Numbered from the stretch's first letter, positions 46,578 to 58,540 are shown. The stretch is DNA of 64,000 nt from Dugong dugon (GCA_030035585.1 CM057469.1:119266650-119330649); one strand, 5' to 3'. Translations and numbers: made by a program. Notes: generated by a model not told the origin, from the sequence alone.

Positions 46578-46970
46578 TACATTTCAGTAGAGTAAACATG
46601 GCCTACACCACTGCAGAGATGTTTAAGGAATGAAATATGTTATCTTTCCAAAAGGAGAAAGTTGATTTTATCTGGTTTTATTTTTGTAATTCTCAATTTC
46701 AGAATTTTTTCAAATAGGAATTTAATAATTTCTTATTACACTGACTACATTTTATAATAATAATAATAAAAAAAACCCTCAGGTTTTCTGCTACGGAATT
46801 ATAAACAACAATTGGTAAAAGGAAGGTTATCCACAAATATATGTGAAGTTATGCCTTTGAAGAAGTAATGCCCTAAATGGTTTGACTGTAAAATTGCTAT
46901 GTTCCTGAGGTACAGAAAATATTTCCACTAATTTACAAAGTTTTTGCTTTTTATATATGTAGCATAAAAT
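46578..46970. other. No recognised feature
   Basis: Contains an (ATA)n run at about 46754-46772. It is the pre-insertion flank of the L1. Confidence 0.5.
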
Positions 46971-46982
46971 ATTTCTAAGATG

Positions 46983-48638
46983 GAGAGACTTCCAGCAAAA
47001 TGGCGCTCTAGGCAGAAGCACCACGCCATCCCTCCACAGCAAAGATCTGAAAAACTAAGCCTAACAGAGAAAACAACAATCCTGAAACCCTAAAACATCA
47101 AACGAAGAGATGAAGAACTCAGCCAAGCACCACCTGGAGTGAGAAAACTGACACAGAATGGAGAGCAAGGAGAGATTCATGCAGAGGTCCCCTACCAGCT
47201 AATGCAGCGCTGATCCGCCAACTTGGACTCCTATTGGAGACCAGCAAACAGGGGGTACGAGAAAGCAGCTTCACAGAGCTTCCAGCGGGAGACAAAACAA
47301 CCAGTAATTTGCTATATATGCTTTCCCACCCCACACACTTTTTCACCACCACTCGGCCTCCTCTGCTTCCCGCGGCCACAATCTCTTGTCCGGAAAACAC
47401 CGCCTTCTTGGATACCACACACCCGAACGTGCCGGCTCTCTGAGTTCCATTTGTTGGCTGCTGGTATTGCTTTTTTTGACTTCATTTGACTTCTTCCTTA
47501 CCTCTCACCACCTCCCAATCCTTCCACTCAAATACCTGGCTCTGTGCGCCATCTTTGCTTCTTCCTGAGGGGCTGTGGAGCTGCTTCCTGGTCTGGGCTG
47601 CTATGCTGGTGGGATCCCCGGGCTTTTGTTTGTTTCTTTGTTTTGAATTGTTTGTTTGTTTTCTTTTTCTTTCTTGAGTTGGGAGCCCTTTCTGGTCAGG
47701 CAGTGCTGTGTGGCAAGGAGACTACCCGCTCGGCTTGCACAGATGTGCAGAGGGATCCCTGAGGTCATTTCTTTTTCATTGGTTTTTTTTCTTTGTTTTT
47801 TGGGGGGCTTTTCTTGTTCTTTTTTTTTTATTTGTTTTGTTTTCTTTTCCCTCATTTTCCCTTTCTTCATTACTCAGTTTCTCGTCTCTCTAGGTCTTCC
47901 TTCTCTTTCTGTTACCTGAATACCTGGAATTGTATACCCCTACGCCTTCTAGCCAGGCTGTATTGCAACACCTGAAAGCGACTTCCACAGACCTCATAGC
48001 TGCACTGGTGGGATCCCTGGGAACTTTGTGGTTCTTTAACAGTACTGATTTTTATTGATTCATTCTTTTCTTTTCTCCCTCTTCCCCTTTCTGATTTTCT
48101 CCATTTCATAGTCTCTCATCTCCCCACTCCAATGGCAAGCTCCCCTAGCATTCTTTTTTGTTTGTTTGTATGTTTTTTGGCTCCTGTTCCTCTCTCCTCT
48201 CTCCCATATCCATCATAGCTCCACACATAACAATCTCCCTGCTACATCCTGCCTACCTGCACTGTACATATAACATCATACCACCAAGCAGCACAGGCAA
48301 GGCCTACTGGAACCTGCCTTGCACTGATTACCGACCCGCTCTGGTGGCTGTAGTAAGTGCCAAAAATCAACAGTCCCAGTAATTCCTCTTCAGCTAGACC
48401 TGCCCTGCCATAACATATCTGAGTGACTGACTGCCAATTGGAGAAGGAGGCAAAAAGTATTGTGCCCACAGATAAGCAAACAACAAAGAACACACAGTCA
48501 GCCTGCTCAGACATAATCAATTTTTTTTTAAAAAAAGGATGAAACAAACAAATCTATAATCAATGAACAAGAAAAATAACTACTGAATGCCCCAAAGACA
48601 GGAGACAATATCAAAACATTTACAAAAAACAAGACAGG
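46983..48638 (+). promoter_or_regulatory. L1 5' UTR with repeated modules and a YY1-like site
   Basis: About 1.66 kb. A YY1-like site (aaaatggcgc) at 46997-47006 sits close to the start, where L1 promoters use it. GC-richer start, then T/G-rich stretches at 47625-47870. A 'gggatccc' module recurs near 47608, 47750 and 48007. A C/T-rich block recurs at about 47845-47892 and 48068-48122. Promoter activity is inferred from the family. The small ORFs here are by-products. Confidence 0.7.
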
Positions 48639-49615
48639 ATGGTTCCAGTAGGCATCCAAAATAAAACACCAGATGACTTTCCAGTGGAAGAAAATGCACT
48701 AGAACTACCTGATAAGGAATTCAAATCTCTAATACTCAGAATCCTCCAAGAGCTGAGGGAAAAGCTGACAAACATGAGGAAAAAATGGACAAATCCATGG
48801 AAAATACAGACAAAAATTTGGAAGAATTCAGGAAAATAATGCAGGAACAAAAAGCCAAAATAAATTCACAACTAAAAATTATACAAAGACAACAATTAGA
48901 AATCCAAAAGATAAACAACAAGATTTCAGAAATGGATGGTGTCATAGAAGGGCTGAGAAGCAGATGTGAAACTGTGGAAGACAGGATCAGTAGAATTGAA
49001 GACAAGCACTTGGATACAACTCTGAGGAAAACTCAGAAAAAAGAACAAAGAAAAATGAAGAAACCCTGAGAGTTATGTGGGATACTATCAAAAGCAAAAA
49101 TTTTCGAGTGATTGGAATTCCAGAGCAAGGGGAGAAAACAGAAAACACAGAGAGGATGATTGAAGAACTGCTGACAGAAAACTTTCCCAATATATTGAAA
49201 GATGAAAAGCTGGCCATCAAAGAAGCTCAAAGAACCCCATATAGGAGGGACTCCAAAAGAAAATCACCAAGGCATATCATAATCATAATCACCAAAACCA
49301 AAGACAAACAAAGAATCCTTAGAGCAGTTCATGAAAAACAAGAAGTGACATACAGAGGAGAAACAATAACACTAAGCTCAGATTTATTCGGCAAAAACCA
49401 TGCCGGCCAGAAGGCAATGGGATGACATATATAAAATTTTTAAAGAAAAGAATTGCCAGCCAAGAGTAATATACCCTGCCAAATTCTCGTTCAAATTTGA
49501 TGGTGAAATTAGGTCATTTCAAGATAAACAGAAATTAAGGGAATACACAAAAGTCAAACCAAACTTACAAGAATTATTAAAGGTAGTTCTTCGATCTGAG
49601 GACAAAAAACTTTAG
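48639..49615 (+). pseudogene. L1 ORF1 (RNA-binding protein), three frameshifts
   Basis: ORF1p binds L1 RNA as a coiled-coil trimer. The start ATG at 48639 opens frame 0 (VPVGIQNKTPDDF). The frame moves to 48785-49069, which has a long heptad-like coiled coil (IIQRQQLEIQKINNKISEMD). It moves again to 49075-49425, with the RRM-like part (FRVIGIPEQGEKTENTERMI). It moves a third time to 49400-49615, the C-terminal domain (RVIYPAKFSFKFDGEIRSF), ending at TAG 49613. Total about 325 codons, a normal ORF1 length. The three frame changes lie near 48780, 49050-49075 and 49400-49425. Confidence 0.9.
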
Positions 49616-50067
49616 CTCACAGGCAGACTCTAGGACGCAGGATAGTACCAGCCAGATACCGATCTAGGAAAAGAACTCTCAAGGACTATCCAAAACCAAA
49701 AGAAATACAATAGGGAATCAGAGCAGTTAATCAGTAAATGACATCAACATCAAAACAATGAAAGAGGGAATAAACGGCATAAGTATAGAACCTAGTAACG
49801 GAGAGGAAGGCAAAGCGATACCAAGTAATGGTAGACTGCTTCAAACTTAGAAAGTTAAGGGTAAAGTTCATGGTAACCACAAAGAATGTTAACAAACATA
49901 CTCATAAAAAAAGAGGAAAAACATAAAGTGTCAGCAAAAACAAAACCTACAAAACCAAAAGAAATGGAAAAAAAAATCCACAAACAAAAGTAAGTCAGCA
50001 TAAGAGAGTAAGAAGAACAAAGAAAACTTCAGCACCACACACACACACAAAAAAGAAACACTACAAA
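49616..50067 (+). other. L1 inter-ORF region, 452 bp
   Basis: A-rich non-coding spacer containing a short CA repeat (about 50035-50048). It is much longer than the roughly 63-bp spacer of human L1. Confidence 0.75.
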
Positions 50068-53000
50068 ATGACTGCAACAAACTCACATCTATCAATAATT
50101 ACACTGAACGTAAACGGACTCAATGCATCCATAAAGAGACGGAGAGTGACAGAATGGATATGAAAACAGGATCCATCAATATGCTGTCTACAAGAGAAAC
50201 ACCTTAGAAACAAAGATGTGAATTTATTAAAAGTCAAAGGTTGGAAAAAAATATATCAAGCTAACAGCTACCAAAAAAGAGCAGGAGTGGCAATTCTAAT
50301 CTCAGATAAAATAGACTTTAAAACAAAATCTACCATAAAAGACAAAGAAGGACACTATATAATGATTAAGGGGACAATCCATCATGAAGACATAACCATA
50401 ATAAACATCTATGCACCCAATGACAGGGCTCCAAAATACATAAAACAAACTCTAACAACACTGAAAAGAGAAATCGACAGTTCCACAAAAATAGTAGGAG
50501 ACTTCAACACACCCCACTCAGTAAAGGACAGAACAACTAAGAAGACACTCAGCAAAGATACAGAAGACCTTAAGGGCACAATCAACCAACTTGACCTCAT
50601 AGACATACATAGAACACTCCATCCAACCGCTGCAAAGTACACATTCTTTTCCAATGCACATGGAACGTTCTCCAGAATAGACCACGTCATAGGCCACAGA
50701 GCAATCCTCAACAAGATCCAAAACACTGAGATAATTCAAAGTATCTTCTCTGACCACAATTCCAACAAGGTAGAAATTAACAATAGAAAGAGCAAGGGAA
50801 AAAAATCAACTACATGGAAACTGAATAATACCCTGCTTACACGTCAATGGGTGATGGAAGAACTCAGAGATGGAATCAAAAAATTCTTAGAATCAAATGC
50901 GAATGAAAACACATCATGCCAAAACCTTTGGGACACAGCAAATGCTGTCCTCAGAGGACAATTTATAGCAATAGATGCACATATCAAAAAAGAAGAAAGG
51001 GACAAAATCAAAACATTAACTACAGAACTCAAAAAATAGAAAGAGAACAGCAAAAAAAGCCCACAACTACCCGAAGAAAGGAAATAGTAAAGATCTGAGC
51101 AGAAATCAATGAAATAGAGAACAGAAAACCAATCAAAAGAATGAACAAAACCACAAGTTGGTTCTTTGAAAGAATCAACAAAATCGACAAACCACTGGCC
51201 AGACTGACAAAAGAAAAGCAAGAGAGGACACAAATAACCCAAATAAGAAATGAAATGGGAGACATTACAACAGACCCAACTGAAATAAAAAGAATTATAA
51301 CAGAATACTATGAAAAACTATACTCCAACAAATTTGAAAACCTAGAGGAAGTGGATAAATTTCTAGACACAAATGGCCTACCCAAACTACAACAAAGGGA
51401 TGTTGAAAATCTGAACAGACCCATAACAAGAGAAGAGATTGAAAAGGTAATAAAAAAAACTCCCAACCAAAAAAAGTCTTGGCCCAGATGGCTTCACTGG
51501 AGAATTCTACAAAACATTTACAAAAGAGCTTGTACCAGTACTGCTCAAGCTATTTCAGAGCATAGAAGAAGAAACAACACTTCCAAATTCATTCTATGAA
51601 GCCAGCATAACACTGATGCCAAAACCAGGCAAAGACATCACAAAAAAGAGAATTACAGACCAATATCTTTCATGAGTATAGATGCAAAAATTCTTAACAA
51701 AATTCTAGCCAATAGAATTCAGCCTCATATCCAAAAAATAATACACCAGGACCAAGTAGGATTCATACCAGGTATGCAAAGATGGTTCAACATTAGAAAA
51801 TCAATCAATGTAATACACCACTTAAATAAAAGGAAAGAAAAGAATTACATGATGATCTCAATTGACACAGAAAAGGCATTTGACAAAGTCCAACACCCAT
51901 TCCTGATAAAAACTCTCCATAAAATAGGTATAGAAGAGAAATTTCTCAACATAATAAAGGGCATCTATGCAAAACCAACGGCCAACATCATTCTTAATAG
52001 AGAGAGGCTGAAAAAATTCCCCTTGAAAACAGGAAAAAGACAAGGATGCCCTTTATCACCACTCCTATTTAACATTGTGCTGGAAGTTCTAGCTAGAGCA
52101 ATAAGGCAAGAAAAAGAAATCAAGGGCATCCAAATTGGTAATGAAGAAGTTAAACTCTCCCTGTTTGCAGATGATATGATAGTATACTTAAAAATCCCTA
52201 AAGACTCCATGAGAAATCTACTGGAACTAATAGAAAGATTCAGCAGAGTAGCAGAATACAAGATAAACATTCAAAAATCAGTTGGATTCCTATACACCAG
52301 TAAGGAGAACGATGAAAAGGAAATCAGGAAAACAATACCATTTTCAATAGCCCCTAAAAAGACAAAATACTTAGGAATACATCTGACCAGAGATGTAAAA
52401 GACCTATACAAAGAAAACTACAAAACACTACTGCATGAAACCCAAAGGGATCTACCTAAATGGAAAAACATACCATGCTCTTGGATAGGCAGACTCAACA
52501 TCGTGAAAATGACAATTCTACCGAAAGCAATTTACAAATACAACGCAATCCCGATCCAAATACCAACAACATTCTTCAAAGAGATGGAAAAACTAATCAT
52601 TGACTTTATATGGAAAGGGAAGAAGCCCCGAATAAGTAAAGCACTACTGAAGAAGAAGAATAAAGTTGGAGGACTCACACTACCTGACTTCAGAACCTAC
52701 TATACAGCTACAGTAGTCAAAACAGCCTAGTACTGGTAGAATGACAGATACAGTGACCAATGGAACAGAATTGAGAACTCAGATGTAAATCAATCCACCT
52801 ACGGTCACCTGATCTTCAACAGGGGTCCAAAGTCTATCAAATGGGGAAAAGTCAGTCTTTTTAACACATGGTGCTGGCAAAACTGGATATCCATCTGTAA
52901 AAAAAATGAAACAGGACCCATACTTCACACCATATACAAAAACTACCAAAATGGATGAAAGACCTGAATATAAAGTTCATGGAAGAAAAAATAGGGCCAA

Positions 53001-53870
53001 CACTTCAGGCCTTAATACACGGCATTAACAGGATACAAACCATAACTATCAATGCACAAACCCCAATAGATAAGCTAGATAACTGGGATCTTCTAAAAAT
53101 CTATCACTTATTTTCTTCAAAAGACTTCACCAAACGAGTGAAAAGAGAACCTACAGACTGGGAAGAAATTTATGTACAGTACAAGTCAGACAAAGGTCTA
53201 ATCTGTATAATCTACAAGAAAATCCAACACCTCTACAACAAAAAGACAAATAATCCTATTAAATAATGAGCAAAGGAACACACACTTTACCAAAGAAGAC
53301 ATTAAAATGGCCAACAGACGCGTGAGGAAATGTTCGCGATCACTAGCCATTAGAGAAATGCAAATTAAAACCACAATGAGATACCATCTCACCCCAGCAT
53401 TACTGGCATGAATCAGAAACACTGGAAAAAAGAAATGTTGGAGGGTCTGAGGGGAGATCGGAACTCTTAAGCACTGCTGGTGGGAATGCAAAATGATACA
53501 ACCATTTTGGAAAATGATATGGCGCTTCCTCAAAAAGCTAGAAATAGACATACGATTCGATCCAGCAGTCCCACTCCCAGGAATATATCCTAGAGAAACA
53601 AGTGTCGTCACTCAAATAGACATAGGCACACCTATGTTCATGGCAGCATTGTTCACAATAGCAAAATGATGGAAACAACCTAGATGCCCATCAACAGACG
53701 AATGGATAAACAAACCATGGTACGTACACACAATGGAGTACTATGCAATGAGAAAGAACAACGATGAATCTGTGAACCATCTCATAACATGGATGAAACT
53801 GGAGGACCTTATGCTGAGTGAAATAAGTCAATCACAAAAGGACAAATATTGTATGAGACCTCTATTGTAA
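50068..53870 (+). pseudogene. L1 ORF2 (endonuclease, RT, C-terminus), few lesions
   Basis: ORF2p nicks target DNA and reverse-transcribes L1 RNA. The start is the ATG at 50068, giving MTATNSHLSIITLNVNGL. A TGA at 50161 breaks codon 32. The endonuclease frame then runs 50164-51036 with GDFNT (50497-50511) and SDH (50749-50757). A one-base loss near 51033, compared with the 1-4 kb copy, shifts the frame. A TGA follows at 51096 and another shift near 51465. The RT is open over 51672-52730 (352 residues), with intact FADD at 52163-52174. A TAG at 52728 replaces a Trp codon. C-terminal pieces are 52955-53266 and onward, with CWWECK. The frame ends at TAA 53868. About 1268 codons, normal for L1. 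Confidence 0.93.
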
Positions 53871-55042
53871 AAACCCATGAAAGAGTTCACACACAAAATG
53901 TAACAATCTTTGTAGGTTATCAAGGATGGGAGGGGTTGGGGAGGAGATATTAGATAGGCAATAGATAAGTGGTATCTTGGGTGAAGGGTGAGACAGTGCA
54001 CAGTGCAGGGGAAACTATCACAGCTTGTACAAGGAAAGGTCATGGAAGCCCCATAGACACAGCAAAAGTCCCTGAGGGACTGAATTTCTGGGTAGAGGGC
54101 TGTGGGGACCATGGTCTCGGGGAATGTCTAGCTCATTGGCATAACACAGTTTACAAAGACAATGTTTTACATTCTACCTTGGTGAGTATCATCTGGGGTC
54201 TTAAAAGTCTGTGAGCGGCCATCTAAGATACTCCACTGGTCTCATTCCTTTGGCAGCAAGGGAGAATGAAGAGAACAGCATACAAGGAAAAGATTAGTCC
54301 AAAGCACTAATGGTCCACAGCTACCAAGGCCTTCACTGGACTGAGTCCAGTACAGCTAGATGATGGCCGGCTACCCTCACTGACTGCTCTGACCAGGATC
54401 ACAACAGAGGGTTCTGGACAGAGCTGGAGAATGATGGAGAACATAATTCTAACCCACAAAAATAAAGACCAGATTTACTGGTCTAAAGGAAACTGGAGAA
54501 ACCCCTAGAGTATGGCCCCCAGACACCCTTTTAGCTCAGTGGTGAAGTTACCTCCGAGGTTCACCATTCAGCCTGGGAGTAGACAGCCCTGTAAAACCAA
54601 ATGGGACTAATGAAGTACAGTAGTCCATTGACAAGGGCCAGAAGGCAGAAGGGGAGAAGGAAGCTGGTGATAGGGAACCCAAGGTTGAGTAAGGATATTG
54701 TTGATGTGTTGTGAGATTGTTAACCATTGTCATAGGGCAACATGTGTGGTAACTGTTACATGAGAAACTATTTTGTTCTGTAAGTCTTCATCTTAAGTGA
54801 GAATAGCAGCACAATTGGAAGAGTGTAGTCAATGTCACTGCACTGTGCATGTAGAAATTTTTGAAATGGTGTATCTTTGGCTATGTATATTTTCACCAAA
54901 AAAAAAAAAAAAAAAGTTGAGAAGTTCAAAGGTTGACATGTTTTGGGGTTGTTAGCAATGTCATAAAACAATATGTGTACTACTGTTTCCTGGGAAACTA
55001 TTTGTTCTGTAAGCCTTCACCTGAAGTACCATTAAAAAAAAA
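53871..55042 (+). other. L1 3' UTR and A-tail
   Basis: G-rich tract at about 53926-53946 ('gggaggggttggggagg'). The terminal module is duplicated at 54700-54806 and 54932-55032, as in the 1-4 kb copy. An A-run at about 54898-54915 lies between the two modules. Confidence 0.8.
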
Positions 55043-55054
55043 ATTTCTAAGATG

Positions 55055-56030
55055 TAAGAGAGTAGGAGACATTAGCTATATGTAGGAATAAGACATAAAT
55101 TATAGACATCCTTTGTATAGGAAAGGACATTTTGATATGTCAGATACTTTTATAGCAAAAATTTACTTTCTATTCAGAGATAAATTGTAATGATGTTACA
55201 TAAATAGTCTTATTTCAAAAATCACAGTGGCAATGTTAGATTGCTGGAATGTGTCTTCTAGTTTCTCATTATATTTTCAAGAAAGATATGGAGATGTAAC
55301 AAAGTAAAATCTATCCGAAATAAAAACTGCCACTGGGATATTTTCTTCATCCAGCAGGCCGTATGCCTGACATGCTTTAGATAATAATTACTGTGAGAAA
55401 AACCGTGAGGGTTGTGAACATTGGAGCATTTATTTTTCTTAGCAACATGGATTGTGATGGCATCTCATCAATGATCATAACTCCATGCAATTTTCGCTTC
55501 ATGTACAGCAAGTAATTTAAACAAGGTTTTCTTGAAGTGTATATAAGGTGTGTTTGTCTATTTGTTTTTGCTTTTGTGGCATTTCCAAAGCTACCAGACC
55601 GACATTTAGCAGAGCAAAGACATCCAGATTAATAAACAATGCTTTTGTGGTTGCTGTTACTCTGTGACCGTTTGCCAGTCCCAATTAAGTGCTGAGAGGC
55701 TAGTTTTGGAGCACATCACTTGGCTAGGTACAAAATTTGCAGTCCAGCCTTCACCTAAGTGTTCTTCTGCTAAAACCCTTGTGTCTGACTAGAGACCAAA
55801 GCACTGCACAGGTGAAATGGCATTAAACAAGCAGCAGCACAAACTGCAGCTCAAAACTGAGTAACTTACATACCCTAGAAAAATTTCAACCTTCCAGATT
55901 GGATTAAAGAATCATGTAAATTGCTACATTTTCACTAGAAGAAACAAAAATCCCCAATGAAGCAAATAATAATATTCTAGGTTACACATTCTTTTAATCA
56001 CATTTCTCAAATACAACCAATGATAACCAG
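55055..56030. other. No gene recognised
   Basis: About 1 kb after the L1. No coding frame with a domain and no named repeat. Confidence 0.45.
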
Positions 56031-56457
56031 TGTGATGATGAATTTTATGTGTAAACTCGGCTAGGCTGTGATTCTGAGTGGTTTGGCCAGATACTGGATT
56101 GGATGCTGTTCCGTAATGTAATGTAATGCAATGCAATGCAATGCAATTGAATCATCTTCCATGATGTGATCTGATGTGACCAATCAATCAGTTGAAAGGG
56201 AAGTCTCCTTGGGGTGTTGTCTGCTTTCAGCATATAAACTGATATTCTGGCAGAGCTTGCTTTATCTCTTTTGACTCTGCACTCTTTTCATTGGTGTCCT
56301 ATGGATCCTGGGACATGAACATAAGCCAGAAGACGCCTCTGGTCTGCCTCCTGACCTATGAATTTTGTACCTGTCAGACCCACAATTGTGTGAGGCAATC
56401 CTTTGAAGTAAATCTTTCTCTCTTTCTCTCTCTCTCTCCATGGGTATCAACAACTTG
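56031..56457 (+). mobile_element. ERV-L-like LTR (family A), 3' end lost
   Basis: Starts TGTGATGATGAATT and shares 'gattctgagtggtttggcca' with the complement of the 9.0-kb and 13.5-kb copies. It carries an expanded pentanucleotide (56114-56148) and a CT-run (about 56416-56438). It is cut off by an AfroSINE. Confidence 0.65.
56114..56148 (+). repeat. (TAATG)3(CAATG)4 microsatellite
   Basis: Seven pentamer units, the last imperfect. The first three are TAATG, the rest CAATG. Confidence 0.9.
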
Positions 56458-56655
56458 ATACCCATCACTGTCAAGTCAATTCTGACTCATAGTGACCCTG
56501 TAGAACAGAGTAGAACTTCCCCATAGGGTTTTTAAGGCCGTAATCTTTATGGATGCAGACTGTCACACTTTCTCCCACGGAGTGGTTGGAGGATTTGAAT
56601 TGCTGACCTTTCAGTTAGCAGGTGAGCCCTTTAACCACTGTGCCACCAGGGCTCC
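56458..56655 (-). mobile_element. AfroSINE, antisense
   Basis: Running from 'cactgtcaagtcaattctg' to 'gccaccagggctcc'. Well preserved. Confidence 0.92.
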
Positions 56656-56915
56656 TTAAATGGTCTGTAGTCCTTATGAAACTTTAAATTCATTTACTTC
56701 CCTTTCAAATTATACGTTTTTGTTTCCATCTAAATTATATATCTATGTGAATATATTATTATTTGTCTTTTATACAATCTCTAGGTGTATATGTGTGTGT
56801 GCTTTTCCATTTTCATTGCTGTCAATTCCACCATGCATTCCTAAACTTCCATATGGTGTCATTTTTCTTCCTCTTAAAGAAGAACTTTATTATTTGTGGA
56901 ACAGTTTTTCAATGA
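56656..56915. other. No recognised feature
   Basis: AT-rich, no gene. Confidence 0.5.
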
Positions 56916-57487
56916 TGTGTTAGTTCTCTGTTGAAGAATAACAAATGAAGACAAAAGCATTGACTTAAAACGACACCCATTTATTATCTTGAAATTCAGT
57001 AGGTCAGAAATCAGTACTGGCAATACTGGGCTCTCCAATCTTTTATCTGAAGACTCTAGAGAAGAATCTACTTCCAAGCTCACTCAGGTTTTTGGCCAAA
57101 TTCAGTTCCTTATGGTTGTAGGAGTTGAGGTCTCATTCATCTTGCTGACCTTAAGTGGGGGTAGATCTCAGATCCTTGAAGCCCCTCTCAGCTCCTCCCA
57201 GGAGGCCTTCCTCCATCCAGCAACAGAGAAAATTCCTTATATCAAACCCCTTTATTCTTTGAATCTCTCTGTCTTTGTCTGTCTCCTGGCTGTTAAAAAA
57301 AAAAGGCTCACTTTTAAAAGGCTCATATGATTAGATTTGGTCCATGGGGATAATCTCTCTTATAAGTAACTCAAAGTCAACACATTAGGAACTTAACTAC
57401 ATCTATGAAATCGCTTTTGCCAAGTAAGGTAATACAGTTAGGATGGAAAACCTAGAGACGGAGAATTTTATGATTCTATCTACCACA
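56916..57487 (-). mobile_element. Solo LTR (MaLR/ERV-like), antisense, probable 5-bp TSD
   Basis: The plus strand starts 'tgtgttagttctctgttg', with 'acttaaaacgacacccattt' and an end 'tctatctaccaca'. These are the complement of a common mammalian LTR layout. Flanks aatga (56911-56915) and aatgt (57488-57492) match 4/5, as expected for an LTR insertion. The ORF at 56989-57330 is a by-product. Confidence 0.65.
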
Positions 57488-57492
57488 AATGT

Positions 57493-58165
57493 AATATCAT
57501 AAAACAAAGAAAGGGAACAAACTAGAGTTACATGCAACAACATTGTTGAAACTCAGAACATTATATCGACAAAGGAAACCTCAAAGCAAGAAATGTTTAC
57601 TAAATCTGCTTTTGCTCACCTAGGTAACCAGGCACCATTACAAAGTTTAATTTTGTTGGAAAAATGGAGATTTTTTTTTCCCCCCTCAAGTACCTGTAAT
57701 GTCATGATAAAAGAAAAAGAATCATGGTGCATTTATTAAACTACTCTAAATCTTTTTTTTTTTTCCTTTAAACATTGAGAAGGTTTCAGTTTTGAATATA
57801 AAATTTGATGATAAAAACTATACCTCAGTCAGAAAACAGTTTGGAGCACAATCTTTTCACAACTCCAAACTTTATTTATAAAAAAAAATTATAAATAATT
57901 GTTGAGAACTAGCAGAAGAACCACTATATTTGCATGGTAGTTACAGGTAAAAAGAAACCAAATACCCTTGGAGAGGGGATGTTTGTTTGCATCTCAAAGA
58001 AAGGTTTTTTTTTTGTAATAAAGGAATTTACCTTTGGTTTTGGTTAATTGTCCTGCCGCATTGTACTTCATCTAGTTCCAGCTGAGGTGTGTGTGTATTT
58101 ATCTGCAACATATAAAAATAAAAAAAGATAAAAGTGCTAAAATGTGGACAATATGCTGTTAACTT
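57493..58165. other. No gene recognised
   Basis: T-runs and AT-rich DNA, with no supportable feature. Confidence 0.45.
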
Positions 58166-58169
58166 GCTT

Positions 58170-58345
58170 CTTCAGTGTTTGTGCCAGACACTGTGCTGCA
58201 TACTGAGACAGTTGCTATAAATAAGAGAATCATATTTCCGATTTTTATGGAAAAGAGAGAGAGTAAACAGACCATCACCAAATAACTAAGTAGCTACATT
58301 TCTGATGAGTGCTAAGGGACAGAAATACAGAATATTATTAATTTT
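58170..58345 (+). mobile_element. L2-like fragment
   Basis: 'tgtgccagacactgtgctgc' and 'tctgatgagtgctaaggg' follow L2-like order. Confidence 0.5.
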
Positions 58346-58378
58346 GGAAAGCTATGCTAAAGATGTAGTTTTTCTTAA

Positions 58379-58540
58379 GGAGCCCTGATGGCTCAGTGGT
58401 TAAAAACATGGCTGCCAACCAAAAGGTTGGCCTTTCAAATCCACCAACCATTCCTTGGAAACCCTATGGGGCAGTTCTACCTTGTTCTGTAAAGTCACTA
58501 TGAGTTGGAATTGACTTGATGGCAACTTTTTTTTTTTAAT
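58379..58540 (+). mobile_element. AfroSINE, short variant
   Basis: 'ggagccctgatggctcagtg' to 'gttggaattgacttgatgg', then a T-run. Confidence 0.9.

Larger units (their letters stand above)
46971..55054 (+). mobile_element. Full-length L1 LINE (about 8.06 kb) with TSD
   Basis: A complete L1: 5' UTR 46983-48638, ORF1 48639-49615, inter-ORF 49616-50067, ORF2 50068-53870, 3' UTR 53871-55032 and an A-tail to 55042. It is flanked by a 12-bp target duplication atttctaagatg at 46971-46982 and 55043-55054. All parts of the 1-4 kb L1 align with its 3' half. Each ORF carries a handful of stops and frameshifts, so it is a dead but young-looking copy. Confidence 0.95.

Noticed and set aside
47119..47919. 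Many overlapping ORFs on both strands
   Set aside because: By-products of the L1 5' UTR. Low-complexity Phe/Leu/Ser-rich products and no domain.
54898..54915. A-run as the end of the L1
   Set aside because: Sequence homologous to the 1-4 kb L1 continues past it to 55032, and the target duplication is at 55043, so the A-run is internal.
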